This document shows positions 1 to 7,676 of a DNA stretch of 64,000 bases, piece after piece (within the stretch, counting starts at the first letter, position 1; the number at the start of each line of letters is the position of its first letter). The notes under the pieces were generated by a model. That model saw only the letters and a program-made list of their open reading frames with translations. It ran no database searches and had not been told where the DNA came from. The stretch comes from Rhodovulum sulfidophilum (GTDB lineage: Bacteria > Pseudomonadota > Alphaproteobacteria > Rhodobacterales > Rhodobacteraceae). The translations under genes and the position numbers were made by a program. The stretch spans positions 124,001-188,000 of the forward strand of contig QFPW01000004.1 of NCBI GenBank assembly GCA_003241785.1, in the 5' to 3' direction.

Positions 1-2
1 AA

Positions 3-107
3 TGGTTCGAGGGCAATTTCGAGGACTACGAGGCCGACAAGATCCGCAGGCTCGGCCCCGACGCGGTGGAGCCGAAGCGGATCAAGTACAAGAAGTTCGC
101 GCGGTAG
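3..107 (+). CDS. ettA: Energy-dependent translational throttle protein EttA, C-terminal end
   Basis: Only the last 34 codons are in the window; the frame is open to the left edge. The tail (WFEGNFEDYEADKIRRLG, then a basic end IKYKKFAR) is the characteristic C-terminus of EttA, the ABC-F ATPase that binds the ribosomal E site and couples translation initiation to the ATP/ADP ratio. No ATPase motif lies inside the window, so the call rests on the tail alone. The stop codon TAG (105-107) is also bases 2-4 of the REP palindrome that begins at 104, an arrangement seen at three other genes here. Confidence 0.85.
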   Translation, partial: WFEGNFEDYEADKIRRLGPDAVEPKRIKYKKFAR

Positions 108-166
108 GGTGGGCGATTCCGCCCACCATCCAACGTGAGCAAGGTGGGCGGAATCGCCCACCCTAC
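104..166. repeat. REPIN: inverted pair of family I REP palindromes
   Basis: A REP unit at 104-127 consists of GTAG followed by stem GGTGGGCG, loop ATTC and stem CGCCCACC. An inverted copy lies at 143-166, making a head-to-head pair with a short spacer. GTAG at the foot of a hairpin is the signature of REPs handled by REP-associated tyrosine transposases, and such a gene starts its 3' end inside the right-hand copy. Further copies are at 706-793, 13081-13104 and 29644-29735. Confidence 0.85.
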
Positions 167-666
167 GGCCCTCCGGCCCAGTCCTCCGGCACGAGTCCTA
201 GCCGCGCGTCGCGGTGAAAGGATGAATGCGGCCAGTCGCGCACCCTTGTCACGAGGCCGTGTCGCACCGGGTTGAGCCAGCAGTATTCCACGTGCCGACG
301 CATGTCCTCGGGGCCGCGGATCATGTGTTCCCAGTACCGCCGCTGCCAGAGACCACGTTCGCGTTTCGCGATCTGACTTTGAGTCCGGCGCCACTCCCCG
401 CCCAGGGCGCGGGAGAACCGCGCCTTGAGCTTCCACCAGCGGATCGGGAAATCGGCGTCGCCTTCGGGGAGAGCCCAGACCGCGTGCAGATGATCCGGCA
501 GGACGACCATCGCGCGGACCTCGACGGGATGCTCGCGCAGCGTGGCGGCGAAGGCTGACCGGAGCCTGTCGATTTCCTCGACCAGGACCCGCGAGTGGCG
601 GTCGGCCAAGGCGACCGTGAAGAAGTAGGCGGCTCCCGGGACGCGCGCGCGACGGTAATTCGACAT
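163..666 (-). CDS. REP-associated tyrosine transposase (RAYT), IS200/IS605-like Y1 family
   Basis: The 167-residue protein has the Y1 transposase fold seen in RAYTs: the metal-binding H-x-H motif is DHLHAVW (His59, His61) and the catalytic tyrosine is probably Tyr128 in HVEYCWLNPVRHGL. RAYTs are single-copy, domesticated relatives of IS200 transposases that nick single-stranded REP hairpins at the GTAG tetranucleotide and are thought to spread REP/REPIN sequences. The gene is flanked on both sides by family I REPs (104-166 and 706-793), as expected for a RAYT locus. Its stop codon TAG (163-165 on the minus strand) is part of the flanking REP. The motifs and length are intact, so the enzyme is probably active; activity cannot be judged from sequence alone. 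Confidence 0.9.
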   Translation of the reverse strand: MSNYRRARVPGAAYFFTVALADRHSRVLVEEIDRLRSAFAATLREHPVEVRAMVVLPDHLHAVWALPEGDADFPIRWWKLKARFSRALGGEWRRTQSQIAKRERGLWQRRYWEHMIRGPEDMRRHVEYCWLNPVRHGLVTRVRDWPHSSFHRDARLGLVPEDWAGGP

Positions 667-705
667 CTCCGAAGCATGGACGTCGCGAATGAACGCGGCG
701 TGAAC

Positions 706-793
706 GTAGGGTGGGCGATTCCGCCCACCCTACGACGTGGGAGATCGCCCACCCTCGGACGCGGGGGATGGTGGGCGGAATCGCCCACCCTAC
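706..793. repeat. REPIN-like cluster of family I REP palindromes
   Basis: A complete, fully symmetrical REP lies at 706-733, reading GTAG, stem, ATTC, stem and CTAC. A degenerate unit lies around 741-756 and a third, inverted unit at 769-793. The cluster sits upstream of the RAYT gene. Its right end overlaps the stop codon (790-792, minus strand) of the DUF2938 gene. Confidence 0.8.
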
Positions 794-1269
794 GCCAGTG
801 CCAGCCCCGTCAGCCACAGCCCGAGGCCGAAGACCGTATGCGCGGCGAGGTTCATCGCCCGGACCTTCGCCGGGTTCGGCGTCTTCGAGGCGGCCCAGCC
901 GAGGCCGAGCCCGGGTTGCAGCAGGAACCAGCCGAAGCCGACCGTGACGATGCCGAAGATCCAGGCCGGCAGGAAGGTCGGCGCGGCGAGCCAGCCGGGG
1001 CCGGCGATCAGCGCGAAGATCACGCCATAGGCGATCCCGACCGCGTAATGCCCGATCCAGCCGAGCGCCAGCTCGTGCTCATAGGGCGCGGCCTTCGAGA
1101 TGTCGGCGTGGAAGACCTTGCCCTCGCGCAGGTGCCAGAACCAGCGGCCGACCGGCGCCCAGTTCGGCGGCGGCGCGCCGGTCGCGGCGGCGAGGCCGCG
1201 CTGCCAGAGATCGAAGAGGATATTGGCGCCGAGCCCGAGCAGCGCCCCCTGAACCACGAGCCCGAACAT
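790..1269 (-). CDS. DUF2938 family membrane protein
   Basis: The 159-residue protein starts MFGLVVQGALLG and has about four hydrophobic segments (roughly residues 1-15, 70-95, 98-122 and 140-159). A soluble loop contains the NWAPVGRW and HLREGKVFH patterns typical of DUF2938 inner-membrane proteins. Function is unknown for the family. It stands alone between the RAYT locus and a serine hydrolase on the same strand. The last codon is directly followed by TAG of the REP unit at 769-793, so the repeat supplies its stop codon. Confidence 0.75.
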   Translation of the reverse strand: MFGLVVQGALLGLGANILFDLWQRGLAAATGAPPPNWAPVGRWFWHLREGKVFHADISKAAPYEHELALGWIGHYAVGIAYGVIFALIAGPGWLAAPTFLPAWIFGIVTVGFGWFLLQPGLGLGWAASKTPNPAKVRAMNLAAHTVFGLGLWLTGLALA

Positions 1270-1435
1270 CGCTTCTCCCGGCCTGACGCGGCGCCCCCCT
1301 GGCCCCGCGCGGGCCGACGGCCCTGCCCCGGTGATAGCGAAGCGCGCCGGCGCGGAGAAGCCCCGGCGGGCGGGCGGCGCGGGTATTCGGCCCCCCGCGG
1401 GCCTGAAGCCGTCTCCGTCGCGCGCGGGAGTCGAG

Positions 1436-1456
1436 GCCCCGGGTCGAGCCCGGGGC
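1436..1456. repeat. Family III palindrome
   Basis: CCCCGGG, spacer TCGA, GCCCGGGG forms a near-perfect hairpin in the 224-bp gap between DUF2938 and the serine hydrolase. Relatives of the core are at 20288-20308, 30475-30560, 38830-38846 and 62949-63157. This family lacks the GTAG foot of families I and II. Nothing else is evident in the gap. Confidence 0.6.
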
Positions 1457-1493
1457 GGCGGACCTCATCTCCCCGGCGCGGCGCGCGAGGTCC

Positions 1494-2483
1494 TCAGACG
1501 ACGGCCTCGATCAGGTCGCGCAGGTCGGAGAAATAGCCGCCGCTCCGCGCGGGCAGCGTCGGGTCGGAGGTGATGGCGACGACGGTCGCGCGCGACGGGA
1601 TCACGACAAGCATCTGGCCGCCGTAGCCGCGCGCGTAGGCGGCCTCGGCACCGCCGAAGCGGGTGAGGAACCAGCCCCAGCCATACTGGTCGCCGGAGAA
1701 GGGCGAGCGGGCGCGCGGCTCCCAGGAGCGCTCGATCCAGGCGCCGGGGACCACCTCCGCCCCCTGCCACGCGCCGCCGGCGAGGATCATCGCGCCGAAC
1801 CGGGCGAGCGCGCGCGGGCTGAGCGCCATCTCGTTGCCGCCGAGATAGTAGCCCTCGGGATCGCGGACCCAAGGTGGCACCTCGATCCCGAGTGGGTCGC
1901 CGAGCCAGTCGCGGGCGAGCGCCAGGAGCGAGCGGCCCGAGGCCTCGGCGAGGACCGCGCCCAGGAGATGCGTGGTGCCGGTCGAATAGATGAACCCGTC
2001 GCCGGGGGGCGCCGCGCGCGGCTGGTCGAGCACGAAGCCGACCCAGTCGCGGCTCGACACCCAGGCGCCGTAGGAGGCGCCCGAGGTGCTGGCCGCGCCG
2101 CCCTGCAGCGAGAGGAGATCGGCGACGGTCAGCCCGGCATAGGGGCCTTCGTCCCGGCGGCCGAGCAGCGGCAGCGCGCGGACGTCCGGCCCCGCGAGCA
2201 CGCCGCGCGCGACGGCGCAGCCGGTCAGCGTGGCGACCAGGGTCTTGGAGACCGATTTCACATTCGCCGGCCGGTCGAGCCCCGGCCCGCCGAAGGCGCG
2301 CGCGACGCGCTCCTCGCCGTCGCGCAGCACGATCAGCGCGTGCAGCTGGTCCGGTATCGCGATCTCGCGCGAGTCGAGGTCGAGGCGCCGCGCGCCCTGA
2401 GCGCGGAGCGCGGTGGGCAGGATCGGCGCGGCCGCGAGCGCGGCGAGCAGGGCGCGGCGGGGGAACGAGGGGCGAAGAGACAT
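1494..2483 (-). CDS. Serine hydrolase, class C beta-lactamase fold, Tat-exported
   Basis: A 329-residue protein of the beta-lactamase/6-aminohexanoate-dimer hydrolase family. The N-terminus carries a twin-arginine type signal (SFPRRALLAAL, hydrophobic stretch, Ala-x-Ala cut near residue 29), so it is probably periplasmic. The nucleophile motif S-x-x-K is Ser77-Val-Ser-Lys80, and Tyr166 in YSTG takes the place of the Y-x-N tyrosine. The substrate cannot be told: family members hydrolyse esters, amides or peptides. The ATG at 2483 is preferred over an in-frame TTG at 2501 because it gives a normal signal peptide. It appears to be monocistronic. Confidence 0.8.
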   Translation of the reverse strand: MSLRPSFPRRALLAALAAAPILPTALRAQGARRLDLDSREIAIPDQLHALIVLRDGEERVARAFGGPGLDRPANVKSVSKTLVATLTGCAVARGVLAGPDVRALPLLGRRDEGPYAGLTVADLLSLQGGAASTSGASYGAWVSSRDWVGFVLDQPRAAPPGDGFIYSTGTTHLLGAVLAEASGRSLLALARDWLGDPLGIEVPPWVRDPEGYYLGGNEMALSPRALARFGAMILAGGAWQGAEVVPGAWIERSWEPRARSPFSGDQYGWGWFLTRFGGAEAAYARGYGGQMLVVIPSRATVVAITSDPTLPARSGGYFSDLRDLIEAVV

Positions 2484-2638
2484 GGCTCCAGCCTCGGCCA
2501 AGCGAGCCGGCCGGGAAAGCCCCGGGCGTTGACAATCGCGTGCGCGCCAGGGCGGCGCGCGCGGGACCCCGTCGCGGACACCGCGGCGCGTTCTCGTCTC
2601 GATTGGGGGAGTTCAGTCCCTCGCGCCCCGCGCGGCCC

Positions 2639-2755
2639 TCAGATCGCCGCCCAGTCGCTGAACTTCCAGCCATTGGGCGCCACCGGCGGCGGCGCGCTTC
2701 TGGACGGAGGTTCCGTCTCTTTTTGCTTCGGTTCGTTGGTCTTCACGCGGTCCAT
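2639..2755 (-). CDS. Predicted 38-residue small protein
   Basis: A short reading frame starting MDRVKTNEPKQ and ending in the aromatic-rich GWKFSDWAAI. The middle is proline- and charge-rich, with no membrane segment or signal. Support comes from a GGAG ribosome site about 10 nt before the ATG and a promoter-like pair at 2809-2838. The AAA/GAA-rich codons are unlike random GC-rich sequence. I do not recognise a family and infer no function. The alternative is non-coding intergenic DNA. Confidence 0.45.
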   Translation of the reverse strand: MDRVKTNEPKQKETEPPSRSAPPPVAPNGWKFSDWAAI

Positions 2756-3067
2756 TTCGCGTCACTCCGGTTCCACCCCTCGCCGGCCGCTCCGGGCCGG
2801 ACAAGACGATATTATCTCCGACTCAGGGACGGGTTCAGCGGTCCCGCGCCGGAATGATGAATATTTGGGCGCACCGTGGCGGATCGGCAACGCCCCTCCG
2901 GGTCACGCGCGGACACAAGCCCGGGAGGCCGACGCGGGGCGCGCGGCCGTGGCGGGAACCGGCGCGGCGGGATCGGCGTTCTGGAATCGGCGTTCTGGAT
3001 AGGCGAGACCGCTCAAGGACTTGCAGGAGCCCGGGCCGCGCCCGGATCGCGCGGGAGGCGCATCAAC
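2756..3067. other. Intergenic stretch with a 14-bp tandem duplication
   Basis: About 310 bp between the divergent 38-residue and 25-residue genes. ATCGGCGTTCTGGA occurs twice head to tail (2972-2985 and 2986-2999). Apart from the promoter candidate at 2809-2838 I see no other feature. Confidence 0.6.
2809..2838 (-). promoter_or_regulatory. Candidate sigma70 promoter for the 38-residue gene
   Basis: On the minus strand, CTGAAC (2833-2838), 18 bp, then TAATAT (2809-2814). This is an AT-rich island in GC-rich DNA, about 55 bp upstream of the small gene's ATG. Prediction by eye. Confidence 0.4.
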
Positions 3068-3088
3068 ATGAAGGGTGTATCGACATGA
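3068..3088 (+). other. Possible six-codon leader overlapping the next start codon
   Basis: ATGAAGGGTGT occurs at 3068 and again at 3085. The first copy opens a frame of six codons (MKGVST) whose TGA (3086-3088) overlaps the ATG of the 25-residue gene as ATGA. It could be a translationally coupled leader or merely a fossil of a 17-bp duplication that supplied a second start and an AAGGG ribosome site. Confidence 0.35.
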
Positions 3089-3162
3089 AGGGTGTCTTGG
3101 CCTGGCTGATCGGCATTCCGATTCCGATCATCATCCTTCTCTACCTGCTTCACGTCTTCTGA
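3085..3162 (+). CDS. 25-residue hydrophobic membrane peptide
   Basis: The frame encodes a single hydrophobic helix: residues 5-22 (LAWLIGIPIPIIILLYLL) span a membrane, with Lys2 at the N-terminal side and a short HVF tail. The paired Ile-Pro-Ile-Pro kinks the helix. AAGGG in the preceding duplicated sequence can serve as ribosome site. I believe similar tiny peptides occur in other proteobacteria, but cannot name a characterised family. Its 3' end lies 60 bp from the convergent nrdJ. Function unknown; size and composition fit a small membrane regulator or a toxin-like peptide, but this is speculation. Confidence 0.6.
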   Translation: MKGVLAWLIGIPIPIIILLYLLHVF

Positions 3163-3221
3163 GGCCCGTCAAGCCCCCGCGAGCATCTCCCGCCCGGCGC
3201 CGGCGACGCCGGGCCGTCGCG

Positions 3222-6080
3222 TCATCCGCAGGCGCCCGTGTAGCCGCAGGCGGTGCAGAAGTCGCAGCCGTCGCGCTTGACCACCGCCGGATGGCCGCAT
3301 TCCGGGCAGACCCTGCCCGGGGTCTCGACCTGCGCCCCCGGCTCCGGCGCGTCCGACCAGAGCCGCGCCCCGCCCGCGAGCGGATAGCCCTCGGCGTCCA
3401 GCACGCCGAGCAGGTGGTAGCGGTGGATCAGCAGCCGGGCGACATAGGCGAGCGTCGAGGGCTGCACCGCCTGTTTCTCCGAGCCCGGCACGCGGGCGAA
3501 GAAGTCGCCCTTGGCCTCGGGCAGGTCCTTCAGCCCGCGCAGCTTCTTGCCGATCCAGGCGGGATCGATGACCCGCATGTCGAGGCTGAGCGAGCGGGTG
3601 AGCCCGTTGAACTCCAGCGGATAAGCGCCGGAGAGCCAGACCGAATAGGGCCGCTTCGACCCGTCCGGGAGCTCGCATTCCTTGACGAACATCGCGAAAT
3701 CGTCGCCGGTCGCCGGGTTCAGGATATCGACGGTCCAGCTCAGCGTGCCGTCGACGCCGGACTTCGGCTCCTTGCGGGAGAACATCGCGTCGAGGAGCGG
3801 CGTCTCGCCGTCCGGCCCGTCGAACACCCCGAGCGCCTCGCAGCGCCAGCGCACGACCGAGGCGAAGGCGCTGACATTGCCCGCGACCGGGATCATCCGC
3901 CCGTCGGGCGGCATCGGCACCGAATAGGGCGCGCCCGGGGTCTTGGCGAGGCTGTCGAGCTTCGCCGCGAGCCAGCCGCGATCCTGCGCGCGCATGTCCA
4001 TCGAGAGGTTCTTCGCGAGCGCGCCCAGGCCCCGCGGCGTCTGCTCGCCGTTCACCCAGACCTCGAAGGGCTGCGGGTGGCCGTTCTCGACATGGCCGAC
4101 GAAGACCGCGAAGCGGTTCTGCGGCGCCTCGACCATGTAGGTCCAGGATGGCGAGCCGGCGGAGAGCTTCGGCCGGTGCGGCCAGCGCAGCGCGGCGAGC
4201 GCCACGTTCGGCGCATCGGTGATGCGGATCCGGCGCTCCGGGTCGCTCTGGTCGAGGTCGGGCTTGGTCTCGGTCTCGACCGAAAGCACCGAGCCCAGCA
4301 CGGAATTCGGCCGGTAGGTGGTGATCCCCTTCAGCCCGGCGCGCCAGGCGTCGAGATAGAGATCCTCGAATTCCTCGAACGGATAGTCCTCGGGCACGTT
4401 CACCGTCTTCGAGATCGCGGCGCAGATGAAGGGCTGGATCGCCGCCTGCATCGCCATGTGGTCATGCGCGCTGATCTCGAGCGCGTTGACGAAGGCCGGC
4501 GGCAGCGCCGCCTCGTTGCCGCGCCGCGCGCGCCACAGCCGCCAGGCGTGGTCCTCGACGCGGTATTCGCGCATCGTCCCGTCGGCCTCGCGCTTCTTGC
4601 GGATGTAGAACCAGGAATAGGCCGGCTCGATCCCGTTCGAGGCGTTGTCGGCGAAGGCGAGGCTGATCGTGCCGGTGGGGGCGATCGAGAGCAGGTGGCT
4701 GTTGCGCAGCCCGCCCGCGCGGATCTCGGCCCGGATCTCCTCGGGCAGCCGCGAGGCCATGCCGGAGGCGAGCAGCTTCTCCGCGTCGAAGACCGGGAAC
4801 GCGCCCTTCTCGCGCGCGAGCGCCACGCTGGCGCGATAGGCCGCGTCGCGCATCGCGCGCGTCCAGTCGGCCGCCATCGCCCGCGCCTCGGGCGTGTCAT
4901 AGCGCAGGCCCATCAGAATCAGGGCGTCGCCGAGCCCAGTGAAGCCGAGCCCCACGCGCCGCTTCGCCGCCGCCTCGGCCGCCTGCTCCGGCAGGGGCCA
5001 GACGGTCGCGGTCAGCACGTTGTCGAGCATCCGGATCGCGACCGCCACGGTCTCGGCGAAACCCTCCGCGTCGAACCGCGCCTCGGGCGTGAAGGCGTCG
5101 ACGACGAAGCGGGCGAGGTTGACCGAGCCGAGGCAGCAGCAGCCATGGTCCGGGATCGGGATCTCGCCGCAGGGATTGGTCGCCTCGATCCGCTCGGCGT
5201 AGTGGAGGTTGTTCTCCTGGTTGATCCGGTCGAGGAACAGCACGCCCGGCTCGGCCGCCTCGTAGGTGTTGCGCATGATGACGCGCCAGACCTCGCGCGC
5301 CTTCACCGTCGCATAGACCCAGAGCCCGTCCGCGCGCTGGTGGGCGCCGGAGGCGATGCGCGCCGCCGAGGGCTCGGCCTTGTGCGTGAGCTCGAAGAGC
5401 CCGTCCTCGGCGACCGCCGCCATGAAGGCGTCGGTGACACCGACCGAGATGTTGAAGTTGTTGAGCTTGCCCGCCTCGCGCTTCGCCGAGATGAAATCGA
5501 GGATATCCGGGTGGTCGCAGCGCAGCACGCCCATCTGCGCGCCCCGCCGCGCGCCCGCGCTCTCGACCGTCGCGCAGGACTGGTCGAACACATGCATGTA
5601 GCTGATCGGCCCCGAGGCGGCGCTGTCGGTGCCGCGCACCCGCGCGCCCTTCGGCCGGATCGAGGAGAAGTCATAGCCGACGCCGCCGCCCCGGCGCATC
5701 GTCTCCGCCGCCTCGCGCAGCGCGATGTAGATGCCGGGCTTGCCGTCCACCGTCCCGGAGATCGAGTCGCCGACCGGCTGCACGAAGCAGTTGATCAGCG
5801 TGACCTCGCGGATATCCGCCCCCGCCGCCGAGTTGATCCGCCCGCCCGGGACGAAGCCGCGTTCCAGCGCCTCGAGGAAGATGGGCTCCCAGCGCGCGGG
5901 CTCGGCCTCGACGGCCGCGAGCGCGCGGGCGACGCGCAGCCGCACCGCGCGGGCCATCTCCGGACCGTCGAGGTCCCGCTCCGTGCCCTTGGCGTATTTC
6001 TCCCGCAGGACGTCGAGGCTCACCTCCTGCCAGGCAAGGTCGGGCGTGGCGCGAAAGGCCCCTGTCGCGGGCTTGTTCAT
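3222..6080 (-). CDS. nrdJ: Adenosylcobalamin-dependent (class II) ribonucleoside-diphosphate reductase
   Basis: A 952-residue protein converting ribonucleotides to deoxyribonucleotides with a B12-derived radical, independent of oxygen. Visible landmarks: the reducible Cys98 in TLINCFVQP, the active-site loop N302-P-C304-G-E306 (radical cysteine flanked by Asn and Glu), and its partner cysteine near 315 in CLGSVNLARF. Two TSCPD-like repeats follow around residues 650-700 and 790-850, and a C-terminal zinc ribbon (CPECGH ... CDFCTACGYTG). The ATG at 6080 (MNKPATG) is chosen because it lies just downstream of a strong promoter. The upstream extension would begin before the predicted transcription start. 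It stands alone, with no nrdAB or nrdZ nearby. Confidence 0.95.
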   Translation of the reverse strand: MNKPATGAFRATPDLAWQEVSLDVLREKYAKGTERDLDGPEMARAVRLRVARALAAVEAEPARWEPIFLEALERGFVPGGRINSAAGADIREVTLINCFVQPVGDSISGTVDGKPGIYIALREAAETMRRGGGVGYDFSSIRPKGARVRGTDSAASGPISYMHVFDQSCATVESAGARRGAQMGVLRCDHPDILDFISAKREAGKLNNFNISVGVTDAFMAAVAEDGLFELTHKAEPSAARIASGAHQRADGLWVYATVKAREVWRVIMRNTYEAAEPGVLFLDRINQENNLHYAERIEATNPCGEIPIPDHGCCCLGSVNLARFVVDAFTPEARFDAEGFAETVAVAIRMLDNVLTATVWPLPEQAAEAAAKRRVGLGFTGLGDALILMGLRYDTPEARAMAADWTRAMRDAAYRASVALAREKGAFPVFDAEKLLASGMASRLPEEIRAEIRAGGLRNSHLLSIAPTGTISLAFADNASNGIEPAYSWFYIRKKREADGTMREYRVEDHAWRLWRARRGNEAALPPAFVNALEISAHDHMAMQAAIQPFICAAISKTVNVPEDYPFEEFEDLYLDAWRAGLKGITTYRPNSVLGSVLSVETETKPDLDQSDPERRIRITDAPNVALAALRWPHRPKLSAGSPSWTYMVEAPQNRFAVFVGHVENGHPQPFEVWVNGEQTPRGLGALAKNLSMDMRAQDRGWLAAKLDSLAKTPGAPYSVPMPPDGRMIPVAGNVSAFASVVRWRCEALGVFDGPDGETPLLDAMFSRKEPKSGVDGTLSWTVDILNPATGDDFAMFVKECELPDGSKRPYSVWLSGAYPLEFNGLTRSLSLDMRVIDPAWIGKKLRGLKDLPEAKGDFFARVPGSEKQAVQPSTLAYVARLLIHRYHLLGVLDAEGYPLAGGARLWSDAPEPGAQVETPGRVCPECGHPAVVKRDGCDFCTACGYTGACG

Positions 6081-6108
6081 CTGGGGCTCCGAGTATTGGG
6101 AAGCCCCA

Positions 6109-6137
6109 AATATAGGCGCGCGCCCCTCACGGGTCAA
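6109..6137 (-). promoter_or_regulatory. nrdJ promoter with possible NrdR-type box
   Basis: On the minus strand, TTGACC (6132-6137), 17 bp, TATATT (6109-6114), giving a short leader before the ATG at 6080. The -10 overlaps a partly symmetrical sequence (CCCCAAATATAGG on the plus strand, about 6104-6116) that resembles an NrdR box core. NrdR control of class II reductases is known; this site is only a candidate. Confidence 0.55.
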
Positions 6138-6152
6138 TCAAGGCGCCCCGTG

Positions 6153-7061
6153 TCAGCGAGCCCGCGCGACCAGCGCCACGCCGAGCGCCGCGACCGCCAT
6201 TCCGGCGATCGCGAGCGGCGCCAGCGTCTCGCCGAGCAGCGCCCAGCCGTAGAGCGCGGCGATCGGCGGCACGAGGAAGAACAGCGCCGAGACGCGCGAG
6301 GCCTCGCCCCGGCGGATCATGAAGAGCAGGAGCGCGACCGAGATCAGCGAATTCGCCACGACGAGCCAGGCCAGGGCCGCGACGAATTCCGGCGTCCAGT
6401 CTACCACGAGGCTCTCGGTCGCCAGCGCCGCCGGCGCCACGGTCGCGAAGCCGACGACGTAGTGCACGAGATTGACCGTGACCGGATGCGCGGTGACCGG
6501 GAAGCGCTTCTGGTAGAGCGTCGCCGCCGACATGCCGATCGTCGAGCCGACGCAGAGCAGCAGCCCCGCGTCCATCGCCGCGTCGAAGGAGGCCGTCGCC
6601 GCGACCACGGCGACCGCGCCGCCCGCGCCGAGCAGCAGGCCGAGCCAGCCGAGCGGGCCGATCCGCTCGCCGGTGGTGACCGGCGCCGCGAGCGCCACGA
6701 CGAGCGGCTGGGTCGCGGCGATCACCGCGGCGACGCCGGCCGAGACGCCGAGGCTCATGCCGGCGTAGGCGAGGCCGAAATAGACCGCCTGGATCAGGAA
6801 GCCGATCACCGCGATATGCAGCCAGTCGATTCGCCGCGCCGGGCCGCGCGGCCGCAGGATCAGGAAGACCGGGGCGAGCGCCACGACGATGATGCCGAAG
6901 CGGATCGCGAGGAAGGTGAGCGGCTCGGCATGGGCGAGGCCGACCTTGCCGACCGCGAAGCCCGAGGCCCAGAACATCAGGAAGATGGTCGGCGCCACGC
7001 GCGCCAGCAGGGCCTCGCCCGACCCCGCCTCCGGGCCCGAGTCCGTCGATCGCGCTGTCAT
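6153..7061 (-). CDS. EamA/DMT-family transporter
   Basis: A 302-residue protein with about ten hydrophobic segments arranged as two EamA repeats (roughly residues 20-150 and 160-300). It contains typical DMT sequences such as FLMFWASGFAVGKVGL near the start and a second-half GWALLGETLAP. Family members export amino acids, metabolites or drugs; the substrate is not predictable here. It ends 72 bp upstream of nrdJ, which has its own promoter, so co-transcription is not required. Confidence 0.85.
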   Translation of the reverse strand: MTARSTDSGPEAGSGEALLARVAPTIFLMFWASGFAVGKVGLAHAEPLTFLAIRFGIIVVALAPVFLILRPRGPARRIDWLHIAVIGFLIQAVYFGLAYAGMSLGVSAGVAAVIAATQPLVVALAAPVTTGERIGPLGWLGLLLGAGGAVAVVAATASFDAAMDAGLLLCVGSTIGMSAATLYQKRFPVTAHPVTVNLVHYVVGFATVAPAALATESLVVDWTPEFVAALAWLVVANSLISVALLLFMIRRGEASRVSALFFLVPPIAALYGWALLGETLAPLAIAGMAVAALGVALVARAR

Positions 7062-7167
7062 TGGATCCTCTCCGATCGGAGCCGAGGCCGGGACAGAGAC
7101 ACGCGCCGCGCGCCCGCGTCAAGGGCGGGGCCGCGGCGGCGCCGCCCCGCCGATCACGCCGGCTCGA

Positions 7168-7197
7168 CTGGACGCCGCCGGAGCGAGCGCATACTCT
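7168..7197 (+). promoter_or_regulatory. Candidate promoter for the DUF1489 gene
   Basis: CTGGAC (7168-7173), 18 bp, TACTCT (7192-7197), about 40 bp before the start codon. The same -35 hexamer and 18-bp spacing recur before the aminotransferase at 25678-25707. Confidence 0.35.
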
Positions 7198-7235
7198 CGG
7201 CGACGGTTAATTTCAGGCGCGCGCGACGGATTTGA

Positions 7236-7673
7236 ATGTCGGCTTCTCTGCATCTGGTGAAACTCTGCGTCGGCGCCGAGGCGGTCGCGGATCTGGTCGG
7301 CTGGCAGGCCGCCCGGATGGAGGAGGCCCGCGCCGAGGGGCGCGAGCCCCTGCCCCGGCACGTGACGCGGATGTGGCCGAAGCGCGAGGCCGAGCTGCTC
7401 GACGGCGGCTCGCTCTACTGGGTGTTCAAGGGGCTGATTCTGGCCCGCCAGCGCATCCTGTCGCTCGACCGGGTCGAGGGCGCGGACGGAGTCCAGCGCT
7501 GCGCCATCGTGCTCGACCCCGCGGTGGTCCGGGTCGAGCCCCGGCCCCGCCGCCCGTTCCAGGGCTGGCGCTACCTGGCCGCGGCCGAGGCGCCCGGTGA
7601 TCTCGCCTCGGATGGCGGCCCCGAGCTGCCCACCCCGCTCGCGCGGGAACTCGCTCTGATCGGAGTTGTCTGA
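7236..7673 (+). CDS. DUF1489 family protein
   Basis: The 145-residue soluble protein begins SASLHLVKLCVGAEAV, the usual opening of DUF1489, and has the conserved TRMWPKREAELL and SLYWVFKGLILARQRIL segments. The family is widespread in Alphaproteobacteria and has no established function. It has no signal or membrane segment. Three bases separate its stop from the following secreted-protein gene, so the two are likely co-transcribed. Confidence 0.85.
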   Translation: MSASLHLVKLCVGAEAVADLVGWQAARMEEARAEGREPLPRHVTRMWPKREAELLDGGSLYWVFKGLILARQRILSLDRVEGADGVQRCAIVLDPAVVRVEPRPRRPFQGWRYLAAAEAPGDLASDGGPELPTPLARELALIGVV

Positions 7674-7676
7674 CCC

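Noticed and set aside
3075..7235. A 1386-codon open frame on the plus strand, antisense to nrdJ and the EamA gene
   Set aside because: Its product is Arg/Ala/Asp-rich low complexity with no domain. It is the usual mirror of GC-rich codon bias opposite real genes, both of which have full families.
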